Source of the DNA: Ignavibacteria bacterium
GTDB lineage: Bacteria; Bacteroidota; Ignavibacteria; Ignavibacteriales; Ignavibacteriaceae
Length of the DNA stretch: 64,000 nucleotides
Direction of reading: 5' to 3'
Assembly (NCBI GenBank): GCA_017302895.1
Contig: JAFLBV010000001.1
Span: 744,001 to 808,000 of the forward strand
Shown: piece after piece, positions 16,801 through 24,381 of the stretch
Position numbering within the stretch: the stretch's first letter is position 1
How the letters are laid out: every line of letters begins with the position of its first letter
Position numbers and translations under genes: made by a program
The notes under the pieces: model-generated
The model's input: the letters and a program-made list of their open reading frames with translations, nothing else
What the model was told of the DNA's origin: nothing
Database searches by the model: none

Positions 16801-17208
16801 CTGTTCATTGAATCTCGGATCATTCGGGAGGGTGCTTCTTTCGTCTGTCTCTTTTGGTGCCGAAGCATCAGGGTTTCTTTCCGTGTAATTTCGGTCATCC
16901 CTTATATCCATATAGTGGTTATACTGAACGATACTCACCAAAGGGTGGGTTCTCAAAGAGAATAAAACATCGTCCCCGCTGGCTTTTTGGGTATTGTAAC
17001 TCATCAGCCAGATGTTCATTCTTCGGGAAAGCAGCCTCTCTGTTTTCAGATCAAATGATTTGAAATCAGGAACCACATTCGATGCTTCCGCAGCAGGTTT
17101 CAACTGAATGATTATTTCGCCGGGAACAAGATCACCGCCTCTTTGGGCATAACCGGATGTAAAAAGAGAAATGGCAACGACTAGGGAGAGAAAGAAAGAT
17201 TTTAACAC
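13828..17208 (-). CDS. secreted subtilisin-family (S8) serine peptidase with T9SS sorting domain
   Basis: About 1126 residues from a GTG at 17208 (MLKSFFLSLVVAISLFTSG, signal peptide); a TTG 11 codons earlier would break the signal peptide. A propeptide-like region spans 25-110. The catalytic triad is readable: D179 in VAVIDGGAQ, H231 in SHGTHVSG and S404 in GTSMATPTVAG. An Fn3-like domain (about 485-590) and a long beta-rich region with FWDDLDGTDGGQVFY follow. The C-terminal sorting domain runs from DQNYPNPFNPSTVIRF to VNKMLLMK. It should be exported by T9SS as a surface or released protease, perhaps for protein scavenging or maturation of neighbouring cargo. It is transcribed alone, with array C directly at its stop codon. 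Confidence 0.93.
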   Translation of the reverse strand: MLKSFFLSLVVAISLFTSGYAQRGGDLVPGEIIIQLKPAAEASNVVPDFKSFDLKTERLLSRRMNIWLMSYNTQKASGDDVLFSLRTHPLVSIVQYNHYMDIRDDRNYTERNPDASAPKETDERSTLPNDPRFNEQYALNNTGQSGGTPDADIDAPEAWDYSTGGVTALGDTIVVAVIDGGAQLNHPDLDFWVNRFEIPNNSIDDDQNGYVDDYLGWNAYSNNGTPGGDSHGTHVSGIVAARGNNALGVSGVNWKTKVMIIAGSSSSEATVVAAYAFALEHRATYNETNGAKGAFVVSTNSSFGVDYGQPVNYPIWCAMYDSLGKYGILSCGATANLGINIDLQGDIPTACPSNWLVSVTNTTRTDTRNSGAGYGLTTIDLGAPGTSVLSTDQTSTYTTKTGTSMATPTVAGAIALMISAANPGLLQAYKTNPGATALLFKQYLLDATDPIPALLGQTVTGGRLNVYNAVLAVGTPPDTVPPTRITDLAVSEPTSGSLKLTWTAPADTSRNGVVSYLIRRATSPILTQTDFENATPLAFQGNPKPSGQQEALVAENLPHSTAQYFAIRSQDNWGNTSLISNSAAGTTLQAPSLLVSTRNLIRTIQSGTSAVDSIIITNSSANPSTLSYSVEMINNTFPQGSLSLSLLGVNKDDFSQIIKFADKNKPESRFGYAIEGAGGPDSAGYKWIDSREPNGPVFNWEDISTTGTELTNWIQTGTYNAKDEGYAAVNLGFNFKFYGLTTSTVYAGSNGFVSFAIPTVNSFTNATIPNSANPNGLMAAFWDDLDGTDGGQVFYKNSPDKTIIQYKNWKNYASATSSLNFQIILFNSGKIVYQYQNMTGTLTSSSVGIENQTGSTGLGAAYNSSFIQNNLAVRFQAQPEWVTATNLAGLLYNGNSSAVRLAMSAVGIPLGTYTMDILIRSNDPVKPVDTVKVTMINSSEIPVELVSFTGSVSNGRIKLDWTTATETNNFGFEIERNSGNGIWEKAGFIKGKGTTTTRNDYSFTDEGISAGKYQYRLKQMDNDGTVSFSDMVNVDLTLPDKFSLDQNYPNPFNPSTVIRFSLPVSAPVTLVVYNSSGEKIETLINKQMEAGYHSVNFNASRFPSGIYLCELRAGRFVSVNKMLLMK

Positions 17209-17276
17209 AACTTCACCAAATAAGTTAAGAGTAAAACCCAAAGATATGAAAAAAAGGGAAGTTGTCGCTGTTTCAT

Positions 17277-17304
17277 AAAAAAGGCTGCCCCTCTCGAGAC
17301 AGCC
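17277..17304 (-). terminator. Intrinsic terminator downstream of the OYE gene
   Basis: GGCTG (17283-17287) pairs with CAGCC (17300-17304), with a self-complementary TCTCGAGA inside. On the minus strand the stem is followed by six T. Confidence 0.7.
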
Positions 17305-17313
17305 GTGAATTCA

Positions 17314-17400
17314 ATCTTCAGAAGTTCAATTATCAAACTTCATACTTCTGACTTCAAACTTCAGGAATTCAGCCCTCAGCCTTCAGAGCTTCAGCCATCA
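17314..17400. repeat. Related but irregular repeat tract D at the OYE 3' end
   Basis: A run of ACTTCAn/CTTCAG-type words with 7- to 8-base spacing (acttcat, acttctg, acttcaa, acttcag, then ccctcag, ccttcag, agcttcag). It continues across the stop codon into the last ten codons of the flavin oxidoreductase, so the C-terminus AEALKAEG is itself written in the repeat. It is less palindromic than arrays A, B, C and E. Confidence 0.5.
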
Positions 17401-18481
17401 AAGTCGGATAATCGGTATATCCTTTTTCGCCGCCGCCGTAAAAAGTCTCTTTCCCCATCACCTCATTCAATGGGGCATCGAGTCTGAACCTTTCGGGGAG
17501 GTCGGGATTTGAGAGGAAAGGTACACCGAAAGAAACGAGATCGGCATCACCCGCTGCAATTACCGCATTTCCCTTCTCCTTGTTGTATCCGCCGTTAATT
17601 ATTATGGTTCCGTTATACAGCGGTCTGAATGTTTTTGCAACTCCCTGCTTAAATATCTGATATTGAGGAAGTCCGTCTATTGGAGCGAGGGGTTCCATTA
17701 AATGTAGATAAGCGAGACCGAACCGGTTCAGGTTTTTTATTACAAAACCATACGATTCAACCGGATTCTCATCAAGCATTCCGCTTGTTACACCACCGGG
17801 GGAAAGTCTTATCCCGACTCTCTCTGCACCAACGGCTTTAACTACAGTTTCCACCACTTCAAGAGCGAATCTTCCCCTGTTCTCTACACTTCCGCCATAA
17901 ATATCATCTCTTTTGTTGCTGTTTGAGTTGATAAACTGGTCGACAAGATATCCGTTTGCGCCATGAATTTCCACACCGTCGAATCCCGCCTCCAAAGCAA
18001 GAAGTGCAGCCTTGGCATAATCGTTAACTACCATCGGGATTTCGTGAAGCTCCAGAGCCCTTGGAGTCTCGAGATCGAGCATTCCCTTGTGGGTAAAATG
18101 TTTACCGGTGGCTCCGATTGCCGAAGGAGCAACGGGTAAATTACCATTGTGGAAAACGGGGTGGGAGATTCTGCCTACATGCCAGATCTGGGCGAAAATT
18201 CTGCCCCCCTCTTCATGTACTGCATCTGTTACCACCTTCCAGGCTTCCGCCTGCTCCGGTGTATGAATCCCCGGTGTCCAGGGATAGCCGACACCCTGTT
18301 CCGATATTTGAGTTCCCTCGGTGATTATCAATCCGGCAGAAGCACGCTGACTGTAGTATTTTGCCATCAATTCCGTGGCAAGATTTTGGGGAGCGCGACT
18401 TCTTGTCATCGGTGCCATAACCATTCTGTTCTTAAGATTAAGTCTGCCAACCGTTACTTCTGATAAAAGATTCTTTTCCAT
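17369..18481 (-). CDS. alkene reductase / NADH:flavin oxidoreductase, old yellow enzyme family
   Basis: A 370-residue FMN-dependent TIM-barrel enzyme of the NemA/OYE group, which reduces activated C=C bonds or nitro compounds with NAD(P)H. Recognisable segments are LKNRMVMAPMTRSRA, the flavin-binding QIWHVGRISH, the substrate-binding pair in VEIHGANGYLVDQF, RDDIYGGSVENRGRF and a C-terminal phosphate-binding segment with IINGGY and DLVSFGVPFLSNPDL. The start is ATG at 18481 with AGGAAAC upstream. It is a single gene, terminated at 17277-17304. A 12-base perfect palindrome (18517-18528) about 35 bases upstream suggests repression by a TetR- or MarR-like protein. Physiological substrate unknown. 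Confidence 0.93.
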   Translation of the reverse strand: MEKNLLSEVTVGRLNLKNRMVMAPMTRSRAPQNLATELMAKYYSQRASAGLIITEGTQISEQGVGYPWTPGIHTPEQAEAWKVVTDAVHEEGGRIFAQIWHVGRISHPVFHNGNLPVAPSAIGATGKHFTHKGMLDLETPRALELHEIPMVVNDYAKAALLALEAGFDGVEIHGANGYLVDQFINSNSNKRDDIYGGSVENRGRFALEVVETVVKAVGAERVGIRLSPGGVTSGMLDENPVESYGFVIKNLNRFGLAYLHLMEPLAPIDGLPQYQIFKQGVAKTFRPLYNGTIIINGGYNKEKGNAVIAAGDADLVSFGVPFLSNPDLPERFRLDAPLNEVMGKETFYGGGEKGYTDYPTLMAEALKAEG

Positions 18482-18516
18482 TTTGTTTCCTGATTTTAAA
18501 CTGTGAATGTCAATAT

Positions 18517-18528
18517 ATGTTATAACAT
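18517..18528. promoter_or_regulatory. Palindrome ATGTTATAACAT, candidate operator
   Basis: A perfect 12-base palindrome lies 36-47 bases upstream of the OYE start, where a repressor would cover the promoter. OYE genes are often under TetR/MarR-type control; no regulator gene is adjacent. Confidence 0.4.
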
Positions 18529-18625
18529 CTATTTTCTGAGGTTGGTTCCATTCAGGGAAATATTGTTTGGAGAGGGGGGGAAGATTAAATTTTGATGTCT
18601 TGTGATACCGGTTAAGTGTTCTTTA

Positions 18626-18976
18626 CTAAATCACGGTATATGTATTGTCTCTGAGGAGGATAACCTTGTTTTTGAGATTGGATAACTGAAAATTATTGAG
18701 CAACCATTCCATTTTCTCTCTAAGAGTGTGAGTATTTGGTTGCCTTAATGCCAGGATTGCTACACCACAGTGGCTGGAAAAATTCCATGGAACAGTATGG
18801 AAAAAGTCCTTGTCAGTTGTGACAAAAAAGGCGGATTTTCCTTGAGCGAGTTGAAAGACTTTGTCATCCTCCAAACCTTGATGTTCCGTATTTCGCAAAT
18901 CCCAAACTGTATATCCTGCTGATGTCAGGAGTTGAATTATGCTGAGGGGGATATTTTCATCAACGAAAACATTCAT
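18626..18976 (-). CDS. DUF5615 PIN-like protein, probable toxin
   Basis: A 116-residue protein matching the DUF5615 pattern: MNVFVDENIPLSI at the N-terminus, then TVWDLRNTEHQG, VFQLAQ and FFVTTDKDFF. The acidic residues in DEN and TDKDF are those expected at a PIN-like nuclease site. Its start overlaps the stop of the DUF433 gene by four bases (ATGA), so the two are translationally coupled. DUF433/DUF5615 pairs are widely annotated as type II toxin-antitoxin candidates, so an RNase toxin role is inferred, not shown. The downstream gene on this strand is the unrelated OYE gene. Confidence 0.8.
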   Translation of the reverse strand: MNVFVDENIPLSIIQLLTSAGYTVWDLRNTEHQGLEDDKVFQLAQGKSAFFVTTDKDFFHTVPWNFSSHCGVAILALRQPNTHTLREKMEWLLNNFQLSNLKNKVILLRDNTYTVI

Positions 18977-19218
18977 GAAGCAAGATTTTCGTAGTTAAGC
19001 GTTTCGAAACCGGCAAGATAACTGCCATAACCTATGGCAGCAGAAATATCTTCTCTTGTCAAGCCCGGGTATTCATAAAGAATTTCTTCGAATGATTGTG
19101 CTGCTGCAAGAAAACCAAGAATTAGTGAGACCGGGATTCTTGTATTGCGAATTACCGGTTTACCGTGGCAGATACTGGGGTTTATCTCTATTCTTTCCAA
19201 AATTTCTTTGTTACTCAC
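18973..19218 (-). CDS. DUF433 protein, probable antitoxin
   Basis: An 81-residue protein with the DUF433 signature: RIEINPSICHGKPVIRNTRIPVSLILGFLAAA, then EEILYEYPGLTREDISAAIGY. The family has a winged-helix-like fold and pairs with PIN-like partners. The start is GTG at 19218, with AAGGA about seven bases upstream. A -7 box TAATTTTG lies at 19265-19272 on this strand. It is the first gene of a two-gene operon with the DUF5615 gene. An autoregulatory antitoxin is the simplest reading. Confidence 0.8.
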   Translation of the reverse strand: MSNKEILERIEINPSICHGKPVIRNTRIPVSLILGFLAAAQSFEEILYEYPGLTREDISAAIGYGSYLAGFETLNYENLAS

Positions 19219-19264
19219 GCTAAATTCCTTTTTGCAATTTTAACACTTTATGTCACCGAAAATA

Positions 19265-19272
19265 CAAAATTA
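19265..19272 (-). promoter_or_regulatory. -7 box TAATTTTG for the DUF433/DUF5615 operon
   Basis: It fits TAnnTTTG on the minus strand, 46 bases upstream of the GTG. A TTG lies 17 bases further upstream (19290-19292), somewhat closer than the usual 19-21. Confidence 0.4.
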
Positions 19273-19464
19273 TTTGTACACAAACCAATCAATACCTTCC
19301 CGCACTATTCATCAGTCTTGACAAAGTCCTCATTTAACAAAAATAAATTTGAACTATTGCAGTAAAACCGTTATTTTAATATTATTCAAGAATTATTCCA
19401 CGGTGAGGAAAACCCGATAGTCGATTCTTACGGACACAAAAGAGTAAAGAAGTGGTTCAGGACC

Positions 19465-21936
19465 ATGAAGTGGAGACCTTTCCCTTTTCAGGAGGAGGCA
19501 TGGACTGCATACTGTGAGGGTAAAAGCGGACTGATTCATACCTCCACAGGTACGGGGAAAACATACGCAGCTCTCCTCGGACCATTAATTGAGGAGATGA
19601 ACTCCCCTGACTTCAACAAAAAAGTAAAAGCCGCCAAAAACGAAACTCCGAAAAAAAGAGGACAAAAGCAGGATCGGAATTTATCTTCCTCTCCGCCAAT
19701 AAAACTGCTTTGGATTACTCCGCTAAGAGCGCTTGCGAACGATACTCTGAAGTCGATCGAGCTTGCAACCGCCGAACTTTGCCCTCATTTCAGTGTCGGT
19801 ATGAGGACGGGCGACACTTCCCAATCCACGAGGAAACGACAATCTGAAAAGCTTCCAACAATTTTCATTACAACTCCTGAATCCCTCTCACTGATGATAT
19901 CGTACCCCGGATTTGAGGAGAGATTTTCGGGACTCAAAGCTGTTGTGATTGACGAGTGGCACGAACTGCTTGGATCAAAACGGGGAGTTTTGACGGGACT
20001 TGGTTTAAGCAGAATCCGTTCAGCAGCTCCCGGCGTCAAAATATGGGGCGTATCTGCCACTCTGGGAAATACCGCCACCTCGCTGGAAGTTTTACTCGGA
20101 GATCATACAGGGGAAAAGGTGGTGATCGGGTCGGGGTGTGCAAAGGAAGTGGAGATGGAAACGGTTTTGCCCAAAGTGATCGAGAGGTTCCCGCGGGCAG
20201 GGCACCTTGGAATAACCATGCTTGAACCTGTGATTTCTATAATTGAAAAATCGGGCTCTTCACTACTTTTTACCAACACACGGTCACAGGCGGAAATCTG
20301 GTATCATAACATTCTCGATCAAAAAACAGAGTGGGCGGGGATGCTCGGCTTGCACCACGGTTCCATGGATAAAGAGAGCAGAAATGCAGTGGAGAAACTC
20401 CTTGCAGAGGGGAAAATGAAATGTGTCGTCTGCACTTCCAGTCTCGACCTCGGAGTCGATTTTTCTCCCGTTGATACGGTAATACAAGTCGGTTCCCCCA
20501 AAGGAATAGCACGCCTTCTGCAGCGGGCAGGGAGATCGGGGCATCAGCCGGGAGCAAAAAGCAGAATTTATTGTGTTCCCACAAACTCCTTTGAACTGAT
20601 TGAGTTTGCTGCCGCAAGAGCCGGGATAGCAAAAAACAAAATAGAGCCCCGCATTCCAATTGAAAAACCTCTCGATGTACTCGCTCAGCACATCGTAACA
20701 GTAGCTGCAGGCTCGGGATTTGAGAGTGAAAAACTCTTCGCTGAAGTGAAGGGATCGTGGTTCTACCGCAATCTCACGGAAGAGGAATGGGACTGGACTA
20801 TGGAGTTCGTAATTCAGGGAGGAAGAGCCCTCAGGGCATATAAGGAATACTCCAAACTGATAAAACGGGATGGAGTTTTCACCGTTGTGGATGAAGCCTT
20901 GAAACGAAGGCACAGAATGTCGATAGGTACCATAACTTCTGAATCGGAGGTGGTGGTTAAGTTTATGAATGGTGGAACGATTGGCACCCTGGAGGAAAGT
21001 TTTGCGGCAAAACTGAAAAAAGGCGACTCATTCATTTTCGCAGGCAGGACTCTCGAATATCAGAAAATGAAAGAGATGGTGCTCTATGTGAAAAGTTCAG
21101 AGAAAAACAAAGGTCCGATTCCCCAGTGGATGGGAGGCAGGATGCCCCTTTCGACAGAACTCGCAAGTGAGGTAAGAATTAAGCTAAGGGAGGCACTTCA
21201 GGGGGAAATAGACAGCGTCGAAATGTCGGCAATTGTCCCTCTTCTTAAGCTTCAGAAAAAATGGTCGGCGATTCCCGTTGAAGATGAACTGCTTATAGAA
21301 ACGAAAAAGACAGTCGAGGGGTACCACATCTTTTTTTATCCCTTTGAAGGAAAGCTGGTGCACGAGGGGCTTGCATCACTTCTTGCGCACAGACTTTCGA
21401 AAATGTCACCGGCGTCTTTCTCGCTCTCCACAAATGATTACGGCTTCGAGATTCTCTCAAACCATGAATATGACCTCGACGGGGAGGCCCTCGGGTACCT
21501 TCTTTCGACGGACAATATCGTGGAAGATGTGCTTGAGGTGACCAATACTTCCGAAATGGCGCGACGGAAGTTTCGCGATATTGCAAGAATTGCAGGTCTG
21601 ATCTTTCAGGGATATCCCGGCAGCAGTAAAAAACCAAAACAGATTCAGGCGTCGGGCTCCCTTCTGTACGAAGTGCTGACGAAATATGATCCCGGAAATT
21701 TGCTCATTCAACAGGCTTCGAGGGAGGTGCTTGAAACTCAACTTGAAGAAAAACGGATGATTTCAGCAATCAAAAAAATGGCTGAATGCAGAAAAAAGAT
21801 CATAAAAATTCCGTACATCACACCCCTTGCGTTTCCCCTTCTTGTAAACAGATTGAGGGAAAAACTGACGACTGAAAGGCTTGCCGACAGAATTGCAAGA
21901 CTTGTAGCGGGACTTGAAACTGCCGCCGAAAAGTAA
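19465..21936 (+). CDS. ligase-associated DNA damage response DEXH-box helicase (Lhr-like)
   Basis: An 823-residue superfamily 2 helicase. Motif I is TSTGTGKT, motif II DEWH, motif III SATLGN, and the RecA2 motifs include TSSLDLGVDF and QRAGRSGHQ. The C-terminal half follows the Lhr winged-helix arrangement. Members of this subgroup usually sit with an ATP-dependent ligase, a beta-lactamase-fold exonuclease and PdeM; here only PdeM follows, 23 bases downstream. ATG 19465 has AGGA only two bases away, so initiation there is doubtful. The frame stays open upstream to a stop at 19363, and the upstream text (KRVKKWFRTMKW) fits the conserved WF...G/W-PFPFQ start of the family, yet no ATG, GTG or TTG is available. 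The true N-terminus may use a rare start codon. Confidence 0.9.
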   Translation: MKWRPFPFQEEAWTAYCEGKSGLIHTSTGTGKTYAALLGPLIEEMNSPDFNKKVKAAKNETPKKRGQKQDRNLSSSPPIKLLWITPLRALANDTLKSIELATAELCPHFSVGMRTGDTSQSTRKRQSEKLPTIFITTPESLSLMISYPGFEERFSGLKAVVIDEWHELLGSKRGVLTGLGLSRIRSAAPGVKIWGVSATLGNTATSLEVLLGDHTGEKVVIGSGCAKEVEMETVLPKVIERFPRAGHLGITMLEPVISIIEKSGSSLLFTNTRSQAEIWYHNILDQKTEWAGMLGLHHGSMDKESRNAVEKLLAEGKMKCVVCTSSLDLGVDFSPVDTVIQVGSPKGIARLLQRAGRSGHQPGAKSRIYCVPTNSFELIEFAAARAGIAKNKIEPRIPIEKPLDVLAQHIVTVAAGSGFESEKLFAEVKGSWFYRNLTEEEWDWTMEFVIQGGRALRAYKEYSKLIKRDGVFTVVDEALKRRHRMSIGTITSESEVVVKFMNGGTIGTLEESFAAKLKKGDSFIFAGRTLEYQKMKEMVLYVKSSEKNKGPIPQWMGGRMPLSTELASEVRIKLREALQGEIDSVEMSAIVPLLKLQKKWSAIPVEDELLIETKKTVEGYHIFFYPFEGKLVHEGLASLLAHRLSKMSPASFSLSTNDYGFEILSNHEYDLDGEALGYLLSTDNIVEDVLEVTNTSEMARRKFRDIARIAGLIFQGYPGSSKKPKQIQASGSLLYEVLTKYDPGNLLIQQASREVLETQLEEKRMISAIKKMAECRKKIIKIPYITPLAFPLLVNRLREKLTTERLADRIARLVAGLETAAEK

Positions 21937-21959
21937 GTATTTCGTAAATTGCACACCTC

Positions 21960-22619
21960 ATGTTAAATTTTCCATCTATAAAAATTTTCGATTCATCGTT
22001 TATTGCCCTCCCGCAGAGAGCTGTTTACTGGCTTGAGGAAGAGACACTGCTCGTATCAGATACACATTTTGGAAAAAGTGCGGCGTTCAGAGCCACGGGG
22101 ATACCGATTCCCGAGGGAAACACAAGGGACGACCTCAAAAGATTATCAGATGCACTTCAACTGACACAGGCAAAAAAGGTGACTTTCCTCGGCGACCTCA
22201 TCCATCACAGAGCTTCAAAGACCCCCGAAGTGCTGACTTTGCTAAGGGACTGGTTCAACTCAAACAAAGATGTGGAGTTTACCCTTCTCATGGGGAATCA
22301 CGATGTTTCATCCGACGGAATACCCGAGATTCCGCTAATAAAGGTGTTTCAGGAACTGATTGTCAGGGATAAGTTTCTTCTGAAGCACTATCCCGAACCG
22401 AGGGAGGGTTATTATGTGCTGTGCGGTCACCTCCATCCCGGGATTACTCTTAAGGGGAGAGGAAGGGAAAGACTTCGGCTCGGCTGCTCTCTCTTCAGCA
22501 AAAAGATGGCGGTGCTTCAGGCATTTGGCTCCTTTACGGGCAATGCAAAAGCGGAAATTCAGGCTGGTGATACCGTTTTCATGGCTCATGACGGGGAAGT
22601 GTTCACGGTTAAGTTCTAA
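21960..22619 (+). CDS. pdeM: ligase-associated DNA damage response endonuclease PdeM
   Basis: A 219-residue calcineurin-like metallophosphoesterase. Metal-binding blocks are in order: SDTHFGKS, LGDLIHH, LMGNHD and CGHLHPG. Length and order match the PdeM family, whose genes accompany the Lhr-like helicase immediately upstream. An endonuclease or phosphodiesterase role in DNA repair is the accepted family annotation. The start is ATG at 21960. The next gene, GDP-fucose synthase, is unrelated and has its own -7 box at 22635-22642, so the repair operon probably ends here. Confidence 0.9.
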   Translation: MLNFPSIKIFDSSFIALPQRAVYWLEEETLLVSDTHFGKSAAFRATGIPIPEGNTRDDLKRLSDALQLTQAKKVTFLGDLIHHRASKTPEVLTLLRDWFNSNKDVEFTLLMGNHDVSSDGIPEIPLIKVFQELIVRDKFLLKHYPEPREGYYVLCGHLHPGITLKGRGRERLRLGCSLFSKKMAVLQAFGSFTGNAKAEIQAGDTVFMAHDGEVFTVKF

Positions 22620-22634
22620 AACACCATTTTTTGG

Positions 22635-22642
22635 TATATTTG
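22635..22642 (+). promoter_or_regulatory. -7 box TATATTTG for the GDP-fucose synthase gene
   Basis: An exact TAnnTTTG match 28 bases upstream of the ATG at 22671, with AAGG as ribosome site in between. No good -33 element was seen, as expected if it overlaps the end of pdeM. Confidence 0.45.
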
Positions 22643-22670
22643 TATGTCAAAACATGGAAATTTAAGGTAA

Positions 22671-23633
22671 ATGCAAAAAGAGAACTTCACAGACAAAAAA
22701 GTATTCATCGCGGGCTACAAGGGTATGGTTGGATCAGCCATCACCCGCAATCTTCAGTCAAACGGATATACAAATCTGCTTCTCGCCGACAAAGACGATG
22801 TCGATCTGATGCGTCAGGAGAGTGTGGAATCATTCATGGCAAAGCAGAAACCCGATGTGATGGTGATTGCCGCTGCAAAAGTGGGAGGAATCCTCGCGAA
22901 CAATACCTACCGTGCCGAATTTTTATATAATAACCTTATGATCGAGGCAAACCTCATTCACGCAGCACATCTAAACGGCTGTTCAAAAGTGGTTTTTCTC
23001 GGAAGTTCATGCATCTACCCGAAACTTGCTCCCCAGCCCTTAAAAGAGGAATCACTTCTTTCGGGTTACCTCGAATATACCAACGAACCGTATGCCATCG
23101 CTAAAATAACGGGCATTAAGCTTTGTGAAAGCTACTACAAACAATACGGCTCAAACTTTTTCTCAATGATGCCGACAAACCTTTACGGCTACTATGACAA
23201 TTTTGATCTGAAAACCTCGCATGTACTCCCTGCTTTGATGAGAAAATTTGATACCGCGGTGAAGGAAGGAAGTGACAAAGTTGAGTTGTGGGGGACTGGC
23301 ACACCAAAAAGAGAGTTCATGTTTGTTGACGACCTCGCCGGTGCCATAAGATTTTCGATCGAGAACATAGATGCCTCCGATCTCTACGATAACGGGATTA
23401 CACACTTGAATGTCGGAACCGGCGTTGATCTGATGATCTCCGAACTCGCCTCGATAATCGCCTCCGTCACGGGATTTAAGGGCGAAGTTGTTTATGATTC
23501 GACCAAACCCGACGGTACCCCAAGAAAAATAATGGATGTGTCGCGCATCAATGCCCTCGGTTGGAAGCATAAAACCTCACTCGAGGATGGCATCAAACTT
23601 ACTTACGACTGGTACAAACAACACAAGATGTAA
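22671..23633 (+). CDS. fcl: GDP-L-fucose synthase
   Basis: A 320-residue extended short-chain dehydrogenase that epimerises and reduces GDP-4-keto-6-deoxymannose to GDP-L-fucose with NADPH. The nucleotide-binding loop is VFIAGYKGMVGSAI, the catalytic serine is in LGSSCIYPK and the Tyr-Lys pair is in YAIAK. AAAKVGGI and NLYGYYDNFD are typical of Fcl/WcaG. The partner GDP-mannose 4,6-dehydratase is not in the window. The product would feed cell-surface glycan or glycoprotein synthesis in the cytoplasm. The start is ATG at 22671. A hairpin at 23636-23655 separates it from the convergent HAD gene. Confidence 0.95.
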   Translation: MQKENFTDKKVFIAGYKGMVGSAITRNLQSNGYTNLLLADKDDVDLMRQESVESFMAKQKPDVMVIAAAKVGGILANNTYRAEFLYNNLMIEANLIHAAHLNGCSKVVFLGSSCIYPKLAPQPLKEESLLSGYLEYTNEPYAIAKITGIKLCESYYKQYGSNFFSMMPTNLYGYYDNFDLKTSHVLPALMRKFDTAVKEGSDKVELWGTGTPKREFMFVDDLAGAIRFSIENIDASDLYDNGITHLNVGTGVDLMISELASIIASVTGFKGEVVYDSTKPDGTPRKIMDVSRINALGWKHKTSLEDGIKLTYDWYKQHKM

Positions 23634-23635
23634 CA

Positions 23636-23655
23636 ATGGCCCCGGAAGGGGTCAT
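23636..23655. terminator. GC-rich hairpin between convergent genes
   Basis: ATGGCCCC pairs with GGGGTCAT (one G-T pair) around GGAA. No T-run follows, so termination is uncertain. The 9-base word GGTCATGTA is repeated right after it. Confidence 0.4.
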
Positions 23656-23687
23656 GTATGGGTAGAGGTCATGTACGGATAAAAATC

Positions 23688-24305
23688 TTAAATCGTTATT
23701 CCCAGATTTTTGAGATTATCAATTAAATCGCTGTAGTTAATAAACCGAATTGACTTCCACCCGCAATTACGGGCACCTTCGGCGTAGTCCATAATGTCGT
23801 CGATAAAAAGATGTTCTTCCGGTTTCAATCCTGAATATTTTTCAACTGCCCTGTAGATTTCAGGTTCGGGCTTTACATGTCCAATCTCATGCGAGAGGAA
23901 AAGTTTCTCAAAGTGACGGAGGAACTTGAAATTCTCATATCCGTATTTTTTATGTACTGGATTTGTGTTTGAGAGGAGGAAAAGCCGGTAATTTTGTTTC
24001 AATCTTTCGAGCAGTTCCACCACATCATAATTAATCGAGAAGATCTCCGAGTAGATATAGCAAAACTTCTCCCTGTCGATAATCCCCTCAACTTCTCCCG
24101 CTTTCATCAGCATCGGAATAAACTCGTCCACACTCATTTTTCCCGCTTCAAACGCTCTGAAATGGTGGTAGTTTTCCTTCACAAACTCCATTACCTTGTC
24201 ACCCGAACCCGGTTTGATAAGATTCAGTCTGTTCAGGGCAAAATCGTAATTAAAAGGGATTAAAACCATCCCGAGGTCGAAGACCACTGCCTTTATTTCT
24301 GTCAT
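23688..24305 (-). CDS. HAD-superfamily phosphatase (HAD-IA, YihX-like)
   Basis: A 205-residue hydrolase. Motif I is VFDLGMVL with the nucleophile Asp; DLG in place of DxD is normal for the YihX-like group. Motif II is LLSNTN, the motif III lysine is in HVKPEPEIY and motif IV is LFIDDIMD. An alpha-helical cap of the C1 type lies in between (about residues 20-90). It probably dephosphorylates a sugar phosphate or nucleotide; substrate not deducible. It diverges from the DUF4922 gene with about 75 bases between starts. GDP-sugar-related neighbours on both sides hint at hexose-phosphate metabolism, but that is inference. Confidence 0.88.
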   Translation of the reverse strand: MTEIKAVVFDLGMVLIPFNYDFALNRLNLIKPGSGDKVMEFVKENYHHFRAFEAGKMSVDEFIPMLMKAGEVEGIIDREKFCYIYSEIFSINYDVVELLERLKQNYRLFLLSNTNPVHKKYGYENFKFLRHFEKLFLSHEIGHVKPEPEIYRAVEKYSGLKPEEHLFIDDIMDYAEGARNCGWKSIRFINYSDLIDNLKNLGITI

Positions 24306-24344
24306 TTTTCACACTGTTAATTTTTTGATCTGCAAAGATATCCA

Positions 24345-24352
24345 TAATTTTG
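24345..24352 (+). promoter_or_regulatory. -7 box TAATTTTG for the DUF4922 gene
   Basis: It matches TAnnTTTG, 29 bases before the ATG at 24382. A TTTG lies 17 bases upstream (24324-24327), slightly short of the 19-21 typical of the -33 element. Confidence 0.45.
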
Positions 24353-24381
24353 CACATTCAATTTTATGGAACCGGATTAAA

